Shown: positions 50,456-61,100, numbered from the stretch's first letter. The stretch: 64,000 nt of DNA from Mucilaginibacter sp. (GCA_028288025.1 JAQBOM010000012.1:88794-152793); one strand, 5' to 3'. The notes: generated by a model from the letters alone, not told the origin. A program made the numbers and translations.

Positions 50456-50544
50456 TGTCATTGCGAGGAGGAACGACGAAGCAATCGCGAACTATGCACG
50501 GCAAATATGCATAGTTCGCGGTTGCTTCGTACCTCGCAATGACA
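50456..50544. repeat. Compact hairpin of the GCAATGACA family between GH144 genes
   Basis: Left arm 50456-50498 (TGTCATTGCGAGGAGG...ACTATGCA) and right arm 50508-50544 (TGCATAGTTCGCGG...AATGACA) are reverse complements, apart from 6 extra bases in the left arm. The loop is 9 bases. It sits between two paralogous genes and may influence expression ratio, but it may also be an inert repeat. Confidence 0.85.
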
Positions 50545-50574
50545 AAGAGAAAAATAAAATGAACAAATTATAAA

Positions 50575-51921
50575 ATGAAGAAGCTTATCCTACCCCTATT
50601 AATTTTACTATCTACGTACTGTATAGCACAAGGACCTGAAAAAACTATTGTATCCGATGGCATAAAACCCGTTGGCATTATTAAAGGTTTAACCGATAGC
50701 GCCCTGCTTGATGTGGTGCAGCGTCAAACATTCCGATATTTTTGGGACTTCGGTCATCCCGTTAGCGGCCTTGCCCGCGAGCGCAGCAATGTAGCCTATG
50801 ATTACGGCAACGAAACAGTTACCACGGGCGGATCGGGCTTTGGTATTATGGCGTTGCTTGTTGCTGATCATCGCAAATGGATATCTCACGATCAGGCCGT
50901 TGACCGGATGCTCAAAATTGTTGAGTTTTTGATCAAAGCGGATTCCTATCACGGCGTATTTCCGCATTGGCTGAACGGTGCAACAGGGAAAATCATCCCC
51001 TTTGGCCGTAAAGATGACGGCGGAGACCTGGTTGAAACATCTTATCTTTTCCAGGGATTGCTTTGCGCGAGGCAATATTTTAACGGCGACGATCAAAAGG
51101 AGCGTCGTATCCGGTCGAGGATAAATACGATGTGGGATGAAGTTGAGTGGAGCTGGTACACGCGCGAGGGCCGCGATAATTTATACTGGCACTGGTCGCC
51201 GAATAACGGCTGGGCGATGAATTTTCCAATTCGCGGCTTCAATGAATGTTTGATCACTTATATCCTCGCCGCGTCAGGCGACAGGTACCCGGTTAGCTCA
51301 GATGTCTACCATCGCGGATGGACCCAAAGCGACTTTTTTAAGAATGGCAAAACCTTTTACGGGTATACATTGCCGCTTGGCTTTGACTATGGCGGCCCGC
51401 TTTTCTTTTCGCAATATTCTTTTCTTGGGCTTGACCCAAAAGGGTTAAAAGACAGGTATGCCGATTATTGGGAACAAACCACCCATCATACGCTGATCAA
51501 CTATGCATATTGTGTTGAGAACCCTAAAAAATACAAAGGCTATGGCGAAAACTGCTGGGGCCTTACTGCAAGCGACAGCTACGTGGGTTACAGCGCCCAT
51601 GAGCCACGAAACGACCTGGGGGTGATAAGTCCTACCGGAGCGCTTTCGGCGTTCCCTTACGCCCCTCAATACTCTATGAAGGCCCTGCACCATTTTTATT
51701 ACGACCTGGGTGACAAGATATGGGGCGAATACGGCTTTGTCGACGGCTTTAGCGAATCGCATAATTGGTATGCAAAATCGTATCTTGCAATTGACCAGGG
51801 GCCTATCGTTGTGATGATTGAGAATTACCGTAGCGGTTTATTATGGAACCTGTTTATGAGCTGCCCCGAAATACAGCGAGGTTTAAAAAAGCTCGATTTT
51901 CAAAGCCCGGCATTGAAATAG
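50575..51921 (+). CDS. GH144-type glycoside hydrolase
   Basis: This encodes a 448-residue exported enzyme (signal ending STYCIAQG) with the GH144 alpha/alpha barrel but no Ig-like domain. Equivalent motifs are RYFWDFGHPVSGLARERS, ETVTTGGSGFGIMALL, VFPHWLNGATGK, DDGGDLVETSYLFQGLL, NCWGLTASD and AIDQGPIVVMIENYRSGLLWNL. It is a close paralogue of the previous gene; it lacks a lipobox and is probably periplasmic, whereas the first is probably surface-exposed. Predicted endo-beta-1,2-glucanase, by family. Confidence 0.9.
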   Translation: MKKLILPLLILLSTYCIAQGPEKTIVSDGIKPVGIIKGLTDSALLDVVQRQTFRYFWDFGHPVSGLARERSNVAYDYGNETVTTGGSGFGIMALLVADHRKWISHDQAVDRMLKIVEFLIKADSYHGVFPHWLNGATGKIIPFGRKDDGGDLVETSYLFQGLLCARQYFNGDDQKERRIRSRINTMWDEVEWSWYTREGRDNLYWHWSPNNGWAMNFPIRGFNECLITYILAASGDRYPVSSDVYHRGWTQSDFFKNGKTFYGYTLPLGFDYGGPLFFSQYSFLGLDPKGLKDRYADYWEQTTHHTLINYAYCVENPKKYKGYGENCWGLTASDSYVGYSAHEPRNDLGVISPTGALSAFPYAPQYSMKALHHFYYDLGDKIWGEYGFVDGFSESHNWYAKSYLAIDQGPIVVMIENYRSGLLWNLFMSCPEIQRGLKKLDFQSPALK

Positions 51922-51989
51922 AAGAGGCACGGGTAAGTGTGAAAAACAAACGCGAAGAATAGAGATATTAGCGGACTCCGCTACGAATC

Positions 51990-53747
51990 ATGAATATAAA
52001 AGCTCTTTTTGCAATATGCATTGCCAACTGCTTATTGCTGGCTGCAGACCGGACTTTTGCTCAAAAAAAGCAATTGACCTATTGTAACCCCATTAATATT
52101 GATTACGGGTATACGCCGATACCAAATTTTGCTACAGAAGGTAAGCACCGCGCGACAGCCGACCCGGTAATTACCATGTATAAAGGAGATTATTACCTCT
52201 TTTCGACCAACCAGTGGGGTTATTGGTGGAGCAGTAATATGTATCATTGGAATTTTGTCTCGCGGTCGTTTTTACGGCCCGAGCATCATGTGTATGACGA
52301 CCTTTGCGCACCTGCCGTTTGGGTGCAGGGCGATACGCTGATGGTATTCGGGTCAACCTATTCGTCCAATTTCCCGATATGGATGAGCACCAATCCCAAA
52401 GCGAACGAATGGAAGGAAGCCATACACGAATTTGAGCCCGGAGGCTGGGATCCTGATTTTTTCAGGGATGATAATGGTAAATTGTACATGTATAATGGCA
52501 GCAGCAATGCCTATCCGCTTTATGGCGCCGAGATCGATCCGAAAACGTTTCACTTAAAAGGCACGCGAAAGGAGATGTATTTCCTGCAGGCATACCGGTA
52601 TGGATGGCAGCGTTTCGGCGAGTATATGGACGATACCTTCCTGGATCCGTTTATCGAAGGTTCGTGGATGACCAAACACAACGGGAAATATTACCTGCAA
52701 TATGGTGCGCCCGGAACCGAGTTCAGCGGTTATGCTGATGGGGTAGTGGTGGGTGATAACCCGCTGGGGCCGTTTGTGCCGCAGTCGATGCCGTTTAGTT
52801 ATAAGCCGGGCGGGTTTGCAAGGGGCGCCGGGCATGGCAGCACTTATACCGATACATGGGGCAATTACTGGCATATTGCAACCATGGTTATCGCCGTAAA
52901 AAACAGTTTCGAACGCCGCCTGGGAATTTGGCCCGCGGGTTTTGATAAGGATGATGTATTATACAGCAATACTGCATTTGGCGATTATCCAACCTATCTG
53001 CCGGATGGCAAAGCCGACCATTTGAAAAGCCGTTTTACCGGCTGGATGCTGCTCAATTATAACAAACCGGTACAGGTTTCATCCACACTCGGCGGTTACC
53101 TGCCAAACAATGCTATAGACGAAAATATAAAAACCTACTGGAGCGCCGCTACAGCCAACCCCGGCGAATGGATACAAACCGACCTGGGAAATGAAAGTAC
53201 CGTAAATGCCGTCCAGATAAACTACGCCGACCAGGATGCCACTATATTAGGTAAGGCGACAGATACTTATACACAGTACAAATTGCTCTATTCGGCCGAC
53301 GGTAAAAAATGGAATGTACTAGCCGATAAAAGCAACAATAAAACGGATGTACCTCATGATTATATTGAATTACCAGCTCCTGTTAAAGCGCGTTATATTA
53401 AGCTGGTAAACGTGCACATGCCTACAGGAAAATTCGCTATAAGCGGCCTGCGTGTGTTTGGTAATGGGGGCGGGGCAAAACCCGATACCGTAAAAGGCTT
53501 CATTGTGTTACGCACAGAAAAAGACAAAAGAAGCGCCTGGATAAAATGGCAAACCGTTGATAACGCATTTGCTTATAACATCTATACCGGCACCGCTCCG
53601 GATAAGCTTTATAACTGCATTATGGTACATACCAATAATGAGTATTACTTTAAAGCGATGGATAAAAATGTGCCTTATTATTTCTGTATCGAGGCGATAA
53701 ATGAGAACGGCGTATCCGAACGGACAAAAGTTGTGAGGGTTGAATAA
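51990..53747 (+). CDS. GH43-family glycosidase with discoidin-like and Fn3-like modules
   Basis: This encodes a 585-residue exported protein (signal ending RTFAQK). The five-bladed propeller has Asp58 (ATADPVITMYKG), Asp154 (GGWDPDFFRDDNG) and Glu223 (FIEGSWMTKHNGKYYLQYG) at GH43 catalytic positions. A discoidin/CBM32-like module (about 365-490, GGYLPNNAIDENIKTYWSAA) and a short Fn3-like tail follow. The subfamily and substrate cannot be set from sequence. It is the last gene of the plus-strand PUL, 68 bp after the second GH144. An unusual companion for beta-1,2-glucan. Confidence 0.88.
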   Translation: MNIKALFAICIANCLLLAADRTFAQKKQLTYCNPINIDYGYTPIPNFATEGKHRATADPVITMYKGDYYLFSTNQWGYWWSSNMYHWNFVSRSFLRPEHHVYDDLCAPAVWVQGDTLMVFGSTYSSNFPIWMSTNPKANEWKEAIHEFEPGGWDPDFFRDDNGKLYMYNGSSNAYPLYGAEIDPKTFHLKGTRKEMYFLQAYRYGWQRFGEYMDDTFLDPFIEGSWMTKHNGKYYLQYGAPGTEFSGYADGVVVGDNPLGPFVPQSMPFSYKPGGFARGAGHGSTYTDTWGNYWHIATMVIAVKNSFERRLGIWPAGFDKDDVLYSNTAFGDYPTYLPDGKADHLKSRFTGWMLLNYNKPVQVSSTLGGYLPNNAIDENIKTYWSAATANPGEWIQTDLGNESTVNAVQINYADQDATILGKATDTYTQYKLLYSADGKKWNVLADKSNNKTDVPHDYIELPAPVKARYIKLVNVHMPTGKFAISGLRVFGNGGGAKPDTVKGFIVLRTEKDKRSAWIKWQTVDNAFAYNIYTGTAPDKLYNCIMVHTNNEYYFKAMDKNVPYYFCIEAINENGVSERTKVVRVE

Positions 53748-53906
53748 ATGGAGTATTCTCCTTTTTATCATCCTGGAACGCAGTAAAGAATCTTCCTCTC
53801 CCGTTGAGCATCCACTATTTCCGGGCTTAGTGAATGCCATTAAAAGATCGTATCAAATTTTTACAATACGTCGATCATCTTAATATCGTTTATACACGGA
53901 TTTATT

Positions 53907-53914
53907 TACATTTG
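53907..53914 (+). promoter_or_regulatory. -7 box upstream of gltA
   Basis: TACATTTG is a perfect TAnnTTTG match, followed by CGG, 18 bases before the ATG. The -33 region (CGTTTAT) is poorly conserved. It separates gltA from the upstream GH43 gene. Confidence 0.55.
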
Positions 53915-53932
53915 CGGATATAATATATCCCT

Positions 53933-55219
53933 ATGGCCGAAACAGCACAGTTAAAAATTGGTGATAAAACCTACGATCTGCCGGTAATAGAAGGCACCGA
54001 AGGTGAGAAAGCCATTGATATTTCAAAACTCCGCGACCAGTCGGGTTATGTAACGCTTGATATAGGTTATAAGAATACCGGCGCCACCCGTAGTGCTATT
54101 ACTTTCCTTGACGGGGAACTGGGCATACTCAAATACCGCGGTTACCCGATAGAGCAGCTGGCCGAAAAGTCGAGCTTTATTGAGGTTGCCTACTTGCTGA
54201 TCAACGGGGAATTGCCAACACAGCAACAGTTAGATACTTTTCAGTACGATATAAGCCGCCATACGCTGGTGCATGAGGATATGAAAAAGTTTTTTGACGG
54301 CTTCCCGTCAAAATCCCATCCGATGGGCCAGCTATCGTCGCTCGTGTGCGCGCTGTCTGCATTTTACCCGGAATCATTGAAACCTGCTCAAACCGCAGAT
54401 GAACTGCATTTGAGCATTATTAAAATGCTGGCTAAAATGCCCACGATCGTATCGTGGATATATAAGAAATCATTGGGCCATCCGTATATCTACCCGCAAA
54501 ACAGGTATGATTTCGTCACCAATTTCCTGCACATGACCTTTGGCCAGCGTACCGAGCAGGTTGAGATTGACCCGGTAATCGTTAGCGCGATGAATACGCT
54601 GCTGATATTGCATGCCGATCATGAACAAAATTGTTCCACATCAACCGTGCGTATTGTCGGGTCATCCGAATCCAATATATACGCGTCAGTTTCAGCCGGT
54701 ATATCGGCACTATGGGGCCCGTTACACGGCGGCGCTAACCAGGCGGTGATAGAAATGCTTGAAAAGATAAAAGAGGATGGGGGAGACACCGATAAATGGA
54801 TCAACAAGGCAAAAGATAAAAACGATCCTTTCCGTCTGATGGGCTTTGGGCACCGGGTATATAAAAACTTCGATCCCCGCGCCAAGATCATCAAAAAAGC
54901 GTGTGATGATATTTTGGAGAAATTGGGTATGGACGACGAGGTGCTTGAAATAGCCAAAAAGCTGGAAGAAGTTGCCTTAAAAGACCCCTATTTTGTTGAA
55001 CGTAAATTATACCCGAATGTTGATTTCTACTCAGGGATCATCTACAGGGCGCTTGGTTTCCCAACGGATATGTTTACCGTGCTGTTTGCGTTAGGCCGTC
55101 TGCCGGGCTGGATAGCACAATGGAAGGAAATGAAAGAGAACAAAGAGCCCATCGGCCGCCCCCGCCAGATATATGTGGGTGCAGTTAATAAAGACTATGT
55201 TGATATTAAAAAGCGGTAA
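53933..55219 (+). CDS. gltA: Citrate synthase
   Basis: This encodes a 428-residue type II (hexameric) citrate synthase that condenses oxaloacetate and acetyl-CoA. Active-site His265 (GPLHGGAN), His307 (GFGHRVYKNFDPRA) and the Asp in YPNVDFYSG are visible; LHADHEQNCSTSTVR is typical. Length matches E. coli GltA. Monocistronic, with its own TACATTTG promoter and strong terminator at 55242-55276. Confidence 0.97.
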   Translation: MAETAQLKIGDKTYDLPVIEGTEGEKAIDISKLRDQSGYVTLDIGYKNTGATRSAITFLDGELGILKYRGYPIEQLAEKSSFIEVAYLLINGELPTQQQLDTFQYDISRHTLVHEDMKKFFDGFPSKSHPMGQLSSLVCALSAFYPESLKPAQTADELHLSIIKMLAKMPTIVSWIYKKSLGHPYIYPQNRYDFVTNFLHMTFGQRTEQVEIDPVIVSAMNTLLILHADHEQNCSTSTVRIVGSSESNIYASVSAGISALWGPLHGGANQAVIEMLEKIKEDGGDTDKWINKAKDKNDPFRLMGFGHRVYKNFDPRAKIIKKACDDILEKLGMDDEVLEIAKKLEEVALKDPYFVERKLYPNVDFYSGIIYRALGFPTDMFTVLFALGRLPGWIAQWKEMKENKEPIGRPRQIYVGAVNKDYVDIKKR

Positions 55220-55241
55220 TTTCAGATCAAAGGTCTAAAAC

Positions 55242-55276
55242 AAAAAAATCCTCTCCAATTCGGAGGGGATTTTTTG
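55242..55276 (+). terminator. gltA terminator
   Basis: AAAAAATCCTCTCC and GGAGGGGATTTTTT form a 14-bp stem with one wobble pair, a 5-base loop and flanking A and T runs. It lies 22 bases after the gltA stop codon and can also work in the reverse direction. Confidence 0.9.
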
Positions 55277-55300
55277 TTAAGTGATCCCACTGAAAAAAAA

Positions 55301-55327
55301 CTTACGAAGTCTTTAAGACTTCATGAG
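55301..55327. repeat. Palindrome of the CTTACGAAGTTT family
   Basis: CTTACGAAGTCTT and AAGACTTCATGAG form an imperfect stem. The sequence is related to the hairpin at 62685-62717 and lies in the spacer between gltA and the minus-strand Sus operon. Confidence 0.6.
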
Positions 55328-55390
55328 TTTCAGTATGCATCGTCATCAACGCAATCCTTAAATCATTTAGATCAACGGTTCAGACCAACA

Positions 55391-55425
55391 AAAAAAGCCC
55401 GCTGGTTTTCACCAAACGGGCTTTC
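55391..55425 (-). terminator. Terminator of the minus-strand Sus operon
   Basis: AAAGCCCG and CGGGCTTT, with an inner TGGT/ACCA pair, form a strong stem followed by a T-run on the minus strand. It is 26 bases after the SusE-like gene stop at 55451. Confidence 0.9.
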
Positions 55426-55450
55426 AAATCAATCAACTCAGTATTCTATA

Positions 55451-56557
55451 TTATTTAACGGTATAAGCAGCAGTAACAGGTGGCGTAACACCAGATAAGG
55501 TTACAGGAACAGTAAATGTAACCGTATGGGTTCCGCTGGCTGAAACAGTTATATTATTGTTTTGTGAATCATTCAACGTGCCCGGAATGCCGTCACCAGC
55601 TGAGCCTGCTTTTGGAATTCCCCAACTATATGTCCAATCGTTATTTTGTCTCACTTTAAATGCTCCGGTAGATACCAACGGAAGGGTGGCCACCCAGCTA
55701 TTGCTGCCATCATTAATGTATTTCATCGGAGAATCTGTTCCCCAACCCAACGCAGCATCACCAATAATACTATAAGAATTGACAAGTGCAAACGAAATAG
55801 TGTTTGCGTTTACATTAATAGTCACCTGGTATTGCCCCGCAGTTGATGGAGCATAAAAGTTGTTTGGCCCGTCATATTTGACAGTACTGCTGGTTGAACC
55901 CTGTGGATCATTGGTCGCATATTTATGGGTCCAGTTCTTGGCCGGTAATACCAAAAATTGATTATTGCCCGCGGTGAAATTGATAATACCTACAAAAATG
56001 CCATTATTAGTGGCTGAATATAAACTATCTTCATTCGGCCCTGGGTTTGCCCATCCTTCGTATGCGCCTGCAACATACAGCCATGCTTTTAAGTTAAAAG
56101 GCGTAACTGTGAGCGGTACTACATTGGTATATATCGGTGTAACGCTGGTACCTATCGATTGCTGTACCCGTACGGATACTTGTGATGTTACACCACCCCT
56201 TAGGTTAAGTTTTAATAAAAGGTTATTAAAATCAGCAGTATTAAAGCCTTTTGTAAATTGCTTGTTGGTTAAAGCAACCGAATAGGGGTTGGCCCAGTTA
56301 TCGCCGGCCGCATCGATTTGCAGGGTGTTGGTAACGGATCCCTGGTAACCATAATTAGCCTGCGTAAAGTTGAAACGCACTATTGTTGAAGTGTCTGTAA
56401 ACTGGTTGCTGTTTAACAGAAGCGTAGTAGATGACGCTGTGAGCGCACCAGCTTTACCCGAGTTAGCCACAACCAGTGTGCCATCCTTTTTGCATGCCGC
56501 CAGCATAAGCAGCACAATGCTGCCTAATGCTATTGATTTTGTTAATAAATTTTTCAT
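55451..56557 (-). CDS. SusE/SusF-like outer-membrane lipoprotein
   Basis: This encodes a 368-residue lipoprotein (lipobox MLAACKK). An N-terminal SusE-type Ig-like domain precedes C-terminal SusE/F starch-binding-like repeats: YVAGAYEGWANPGPNEDSLYS and IIGDAALGWGTDSPMKYIND. In characterised starch systems SusE and SusF bind starch on the cell surface. It is last in the SusC-SusD-SusE operon (27-bp gap to SusD). The domain pattern makes an alpha-glucan ligand likely. Confidence 0.9.
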   Translation of the reverse strand: MKNLLTKSIALGSIVLLMLAACKKDGTLVVANSGKAGALTASSTTLLLNSNQFTDTSTIVRFNFTQANYGYQGSVTNTLQIDAAGDNWANPYSVALTNKQFTKGFNTADFNNLLLKLNLRGGVTSQVSVRVQQSIGTSVTPIYTNVVPLTVTPFNLKAWLYVAGAYEGWANPGPNEDSLYSATNNGIFVGIINFTAGNNQFLVLPAKNWTHKYATNDPQGSTSSTVKYDGPNNFYAPSTAGQYQVTINVNANTISFALVNSYSIIGDAALGWGTDSPMKYINDGSNSWVATLPLVSTGAFKVRQNNDWTYSWGIPKAGSAGDGIPGTLNDSQNNNITVSASGTHTVTFTVPVTLSGVTPPVTAAYTVK

Positions 56558-56584
56558 ATTAATTTTTTTACGTGTTTCAATTGG

Positions 56585-58168
56585 TTAATACCCTGCATTT
56601 TGTTTCAGGTTTGGATTGGCTGTTACATCTGTTGCCGGCAATGGATACAATGCGCGGTAATCAGGAATTGCTGTACCTGCCAGCACGCCACCTTTAAAAG
56701 GCCATAAATAAGATCCGCCGGTAAACATGCCAAACCGGATCAAATCGGTACGGCGGGTGGCCTCCCAATATAGCTCGCGCGCCCGTTCATTTATAACATC
56801 ACTTAAAGCAATTGTAGCAACAGCGCCTGAAGCATTTCCATAAGCCCGTGCACGTAACGCATTAAAATACAGTAATGCCTGAGCTGGAGTACCGCCCGAT
56901 CCGCTGCGTAAAACGGCCTCAATATAGTTAAGGTAAACCTCGCCTAAACGGAACAATGGAAAATCTGTGGATGAATATGTGCTGGCCCCCGGAAGTGTAG
57001 CACCGGCAGACGTAAGATTTGTAAATTTAACTACAGCAAAACCCGAAGTAAAGGTGGTTTCATCAGTTGTATTTTCTTTAGCGCCGGTAGTATAAAACAT
57101 AGCACGTTTGTCAGTGCCACCACTGTAATCACCAAATATTTGCGGTAACACCTGCGTTGTATGATTACCGCCCCAGCCACCGCCGGGCACACCATAATTT
57201 GCAGGGCCCATTGCGCCGCTTATAGAGCTGTTAATGATAAAGGTTGTACCACCATAATTTTGTGTATTTACCAAATCATACTCAACAGGCAGAATAACTT
57301 CCGGGTTGTTTACATTATTATCTGAAGTAAACAGGTTTTTGTATTGTGGCATAAGTGAATAGCCTGCGCTTATCACTTTATTTGCATAGGTAATAGCATC
57401 GGTATATCTTGCTGTTCCGGTATAAACCTGTGCATTCAAATATAAGCGTGAAAGGAGGGCCCAATCAGCACCCTGATCAACACGTCCGTATTGTTTCATA
57501 GGCGTTATCAGCAGCGGATCAATCGCTTTCAACTCAGATTCAATATAGTTAAATAATGCAGTGCGGCTGATTTGCGGAGGCAGGGTTTTGCCAATAGGCG
57601 TTGCTTCGGTAACGAACGGCGGGTTGCCGAACATATCCATCAATACCCAATACTGGTAGGCCCTTAAAAAGCGCGCTTCAGCACGATAATTGCGCACATC
57701 TGCAGCATCGGCCCCTGTTATTCCACGGCTTGCCAATTTAGCATCTGTTGATTCATTAATATATGAATTTGCGAGGGTTATCTGGTATAAACTGCGGTTA
57801 TATAACCCCAGTAAAATAACGTTATTTGAGGTCCAGCTATTATTGTGGAAATCAGGGACGCCAGGGTCATTCCAAATACACACCGCTTCGTCGGTTGGTA
57901 GTTCCTGCGCATTCCAGTACAAACGTACAAAGTCCGAGGTACCTGCATCAATACCGGCTATATCGCCGGAGCCGGCACCGCTACTTCCGGTTGTGGCAAA
58001 GGATCCGTAAACTTTAGCAAGAGCCTGTTTATAACCCAATGGCGTGCTAAAGGCCACATTATCTGTGGTCGTGTTAATGGGTGATCTGTTAAGGTTTTTT
58101 TGACAGGACACCAGGCACCCTGTAATGAAAATCATTAATAATGATTTTTGTAAATTTTTTCTTTTCAT
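56585..58168 (-). CDS. SusD/RagB-family lipoprotein
   Basis: This encodes a 527-residue lipoprotein (signal ending ITGCLVSCQKN) with SusD core features: FLRAYQYWVLMDMFGNPPFV, DWALLSRLYLNAQVYTG, LGEVYLNYIEAVLRSG and ERARELYWEATRRTDLIRFG. Start at 58168 (MKRKNLQKS) is preferred because upstream ATGs lie very close to, or before, the SusC stop. Partner of the SusC gene upstream (23-bp gap). Confidence 0.93.
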   Translation of the reverse strand: MKRKNLQKSLLMIFITGCLVSCQKNLNRSPINTTTDNVAFSTPLGYKQALAKVYGSFATTGSSGAGSGDIAGIDAGTSDFVRLYWNAQELPTDEAVCIWNDPGVPDFHNNSWTSNNVILLGLYNRSLYQITLANSYINESTDAKLASRGITGADAADVRNYRAEARFLRAYQYWVLMDMFGNPPFVTEATPIGKTLPPQISRTALFNYIESELKAIDPLLITPMKQYGRVDQGADWALLSRLYLNAQVYTGTARYTDAITYANKVISAGYSLMPQYKNLFTSDNNVNNPEVILPVEYDLVNTQNYGGTTFIINSSISGAMGPANYGVPGGGWGGNHTTQVLPQIFGDYSGGTDKRAMFYTTGAKENTTDETTFTSGFAVVKFTNLTSAGATLPGASTYSSTDFPLFRLGEVYLNYIEAVLRSGSGGTPAQALLYFNALRARAYGNASGAVATIALSDVINERARELYWEATRRTDLIRFGMFTGGSYLWPFKGGVLAGTAIPDYRALYPLPATDVTANPNLKQNAGY

Positions 58169-58190
58169 GTCTATTAATCTTTTAATCATA

Positions 58191-61100
58191 TTATAAACCA
58201 AGATTTACTCCTAAAGTAAATGTCCTCGGTCTCGGATAAGTATTGTTATCAATGCCAGAATATACCTCCGGATCAAGGCCGGTATATTTAGTTATTATAA
58301 ACACGTTCTGGCAGTTTAAAGTTGCACGCAACGTAATATGTTTGTCGTTAAAAAGGTTTCCAAAGTTATATCCCAAACCCAGATTGTCCATTCTTACAAA
58401 AGAGGCATTTTGCACCCAGTAATCGCTTAAATAATTATAAGCTTTAAAACCTGAAGCATATATTCCGGTAGTGGCATTATCTACTACGCCTACATTGTTA
58501 ATAATACTGCCTCCTGTAGCTAAATTGGCATCTACATTATTATAAACATAGTTTCCAAGATTGGCGCGTATTACCGTGCTAAGGCTCCATTTTTTGTATG
58601 CAAAATTTGTGCTGAAGCCCATAGTTACTGGTGGTGCAGCAGAATGGTAACGGTATTCGTCCGCCGCTGTTATAGCGCCATCCCCATTTAAATCAGCATA
58701 TACACCTTCAAGCGGTTTGCCATTGGGGCCATATACTTGTTTGTAAAGATAGAACGTATTTGGGGTATTGTTAATGGAATTTATTTGCACGTAATTGCCG
58801 GTACCACCTGATATGCCACCTACCTGTACGCCAACACTGCTTGGGTTAGGTACTAGATATAGATTAGTAATAGTAACCTTGTTAAAGGCCACATTGTAAT
58901 TCACAGTCCAGGTAAAATCTTTGGTTTTTACCGGTATTGCATTTATGTTCAGCTCAATACCATGACTATTGGCGTTACCTACGTTGGTAGTTAACTGGTT
59001 GGTAAAATTAGTACCTGCAGGAATAGGTACGGTTGCAAGCAAATCCTTTGTTTTACGGTAATATACATCGATCGATCCATATAAACGCTGGTTAAAGAAT
59101 CCATAATCGATACCGGCGTTCAGCGCATTGGTTGTTTCCCATTTTAAACTGGTATCGTAAGCAGACGGCCTGTAGCCATTGTAAAACGTATTACCAAACG
59201 GGTATTGGGTATCATTAGTAGTTAATGAGTAAATAGGCAGATAGTTATAGTAACCTATGCCATCCTGGTTGCCCGTTACACCATAACTTACACGTAATTT
59301 AAGGTCAGATATCGTTTTACTGTTTTTAAGAAAATCTTCGTCGCTCAAGCGGTATGAAAGAGCGGCGGCAGGGAAAACCCCCCAACGGTTTGACGGTGCA
59401 AATTTAGATGAGCCGTCAGTCCTTATTGATCCCTGGAGTGTTAACTTCTCATCATATGTGTAAATTAAACGACCGTAATAAGATATTAACGTGTATTCAC
59501 CCTGTCCATATGGATACAGTGGAGCCGATGTATTTGGCATTGGCTGCCCATTGGCGCTACGTGGCTGGAAATTATATGTTGTATTTAAGAAATCATAATA
59601 TCCGTAACCTGCCTGGGCATTAATCGTACTCTTGATCGACTTAAAATTATTGGTATAATTTAAGTAATACTCTACAGTGGTGTTGGTATTTTTTGACAAA
59701 TACCGGGTATCATTTCCTAATGTGGTAAATGATTGTGCAGCGGTAGCCGGAACAAACGTTACACCCTGTCCTTTTGAAATATCGTAGCCAAAATTAGCAT
59801 TCGCCGATAAGGCAGGCAAAAAAGGAAATTTATAATTGATTACGGCATTGCCAAATGAACGATAAGTTTGCGATGTGTTGTGGTTATCAAATAAACTACC
59901 TACCGGGTTACGTGGTGTGTTCGGATTTAAACCGCTGCTTGGCACGCCTGGGGTATTGTATGACTCGTAATAGCCGTCGTAGGGCGATTTTGAGTCATAT
60001 ATAGGCTGGGTAGGGTCAAATGACAAAGCATTGCCGATTGCAGACTGGTTTGCAAAGCGGGATTGCTGGTAGGTTCCGTTTAAATTCAAATCGATTTTAA
60101 GCGAATTTTTAAGGAAAGTTGGGCTCAACCGAAGAGAACCTGTTGTACGCTTAACGTTATCGGTTTTTAAAATGCCATTCTGGTCAAGGTAGCCTACCGA
60201 AACCCGGTAAGGCATTGTTTTGTACGTTCCTGACACATTTAAATTATTATTAGTAGCAAAGGCAGTTTGATAAATTTGTTTCTGCCAATCTGTATTGGCC
60301 GTACCAAGCCTCGCAGCGAAGTTGGTACCTCCCGGATTAGCCGCATCGTAGGCATTAACATATGTACGTACCTGGTCGGCCGATAAAACACTTATGGTTT
60401 TTTCTGGGCTTGACAATGAGTTTTCCGATGAAAAATTAATTTTCGGCGCGCCCTTAGTGCCTTTCTTAGTGGTAATTAATATAACACCGTTTGAAGCTCT
60501 GGATCCGTATATAGCGGTTGATGCCGCATCTTTCAGAACCGTCTCCGATTCAATATCGTCAGCGTTTATTAAACTTAACGCATTGGCAGCGCCTGCAATT
60601 CCGTTATTACTTAACGGTACACCATCAATTACAATTAAAGGATCATTACTGGCGTTCAATGACGCACCACCGCGAATACGGATAACACTTCCTGAACCAG
60701 GCTGACCACCATTGCTGGTAATCGACACACCAGCTACTTTACCCTGGATCAATTGATCAGGTGAAGTAACCGTGCCCGTTTGAAAGTCTTTAGCTGTAAC
60801 TGTAGTAATCGCACCGGTAACATCCCGCTTACTTTGCGTACCGTATCCTATAACTACCACTTCATTAAGATTAGTGCTCTGCGGTTTTAATCCAAAATCT
60901 ACTGTAACTACGGAATTATCTACCGTTACGGTTTTCTTTAATACAACATAGCCTACAAATCTTGCGGTGATGGAGTAGCTTCCCGGTTTTAAACCGGTAA
61001 TGGTATAATTGCCGTTAACGTCGGTTGTTGATCCGATGGTGGTGCCATCAATGCTAACGGATGCTCCTGGTAAGGACGTATTGGTTTCGTCTACTACCTT

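Noticed and set aside
53760..53930. Terminator for the PUL before gltA
   Set aside because: No stem with a T-run was found; only the gltA promoter box is supported.
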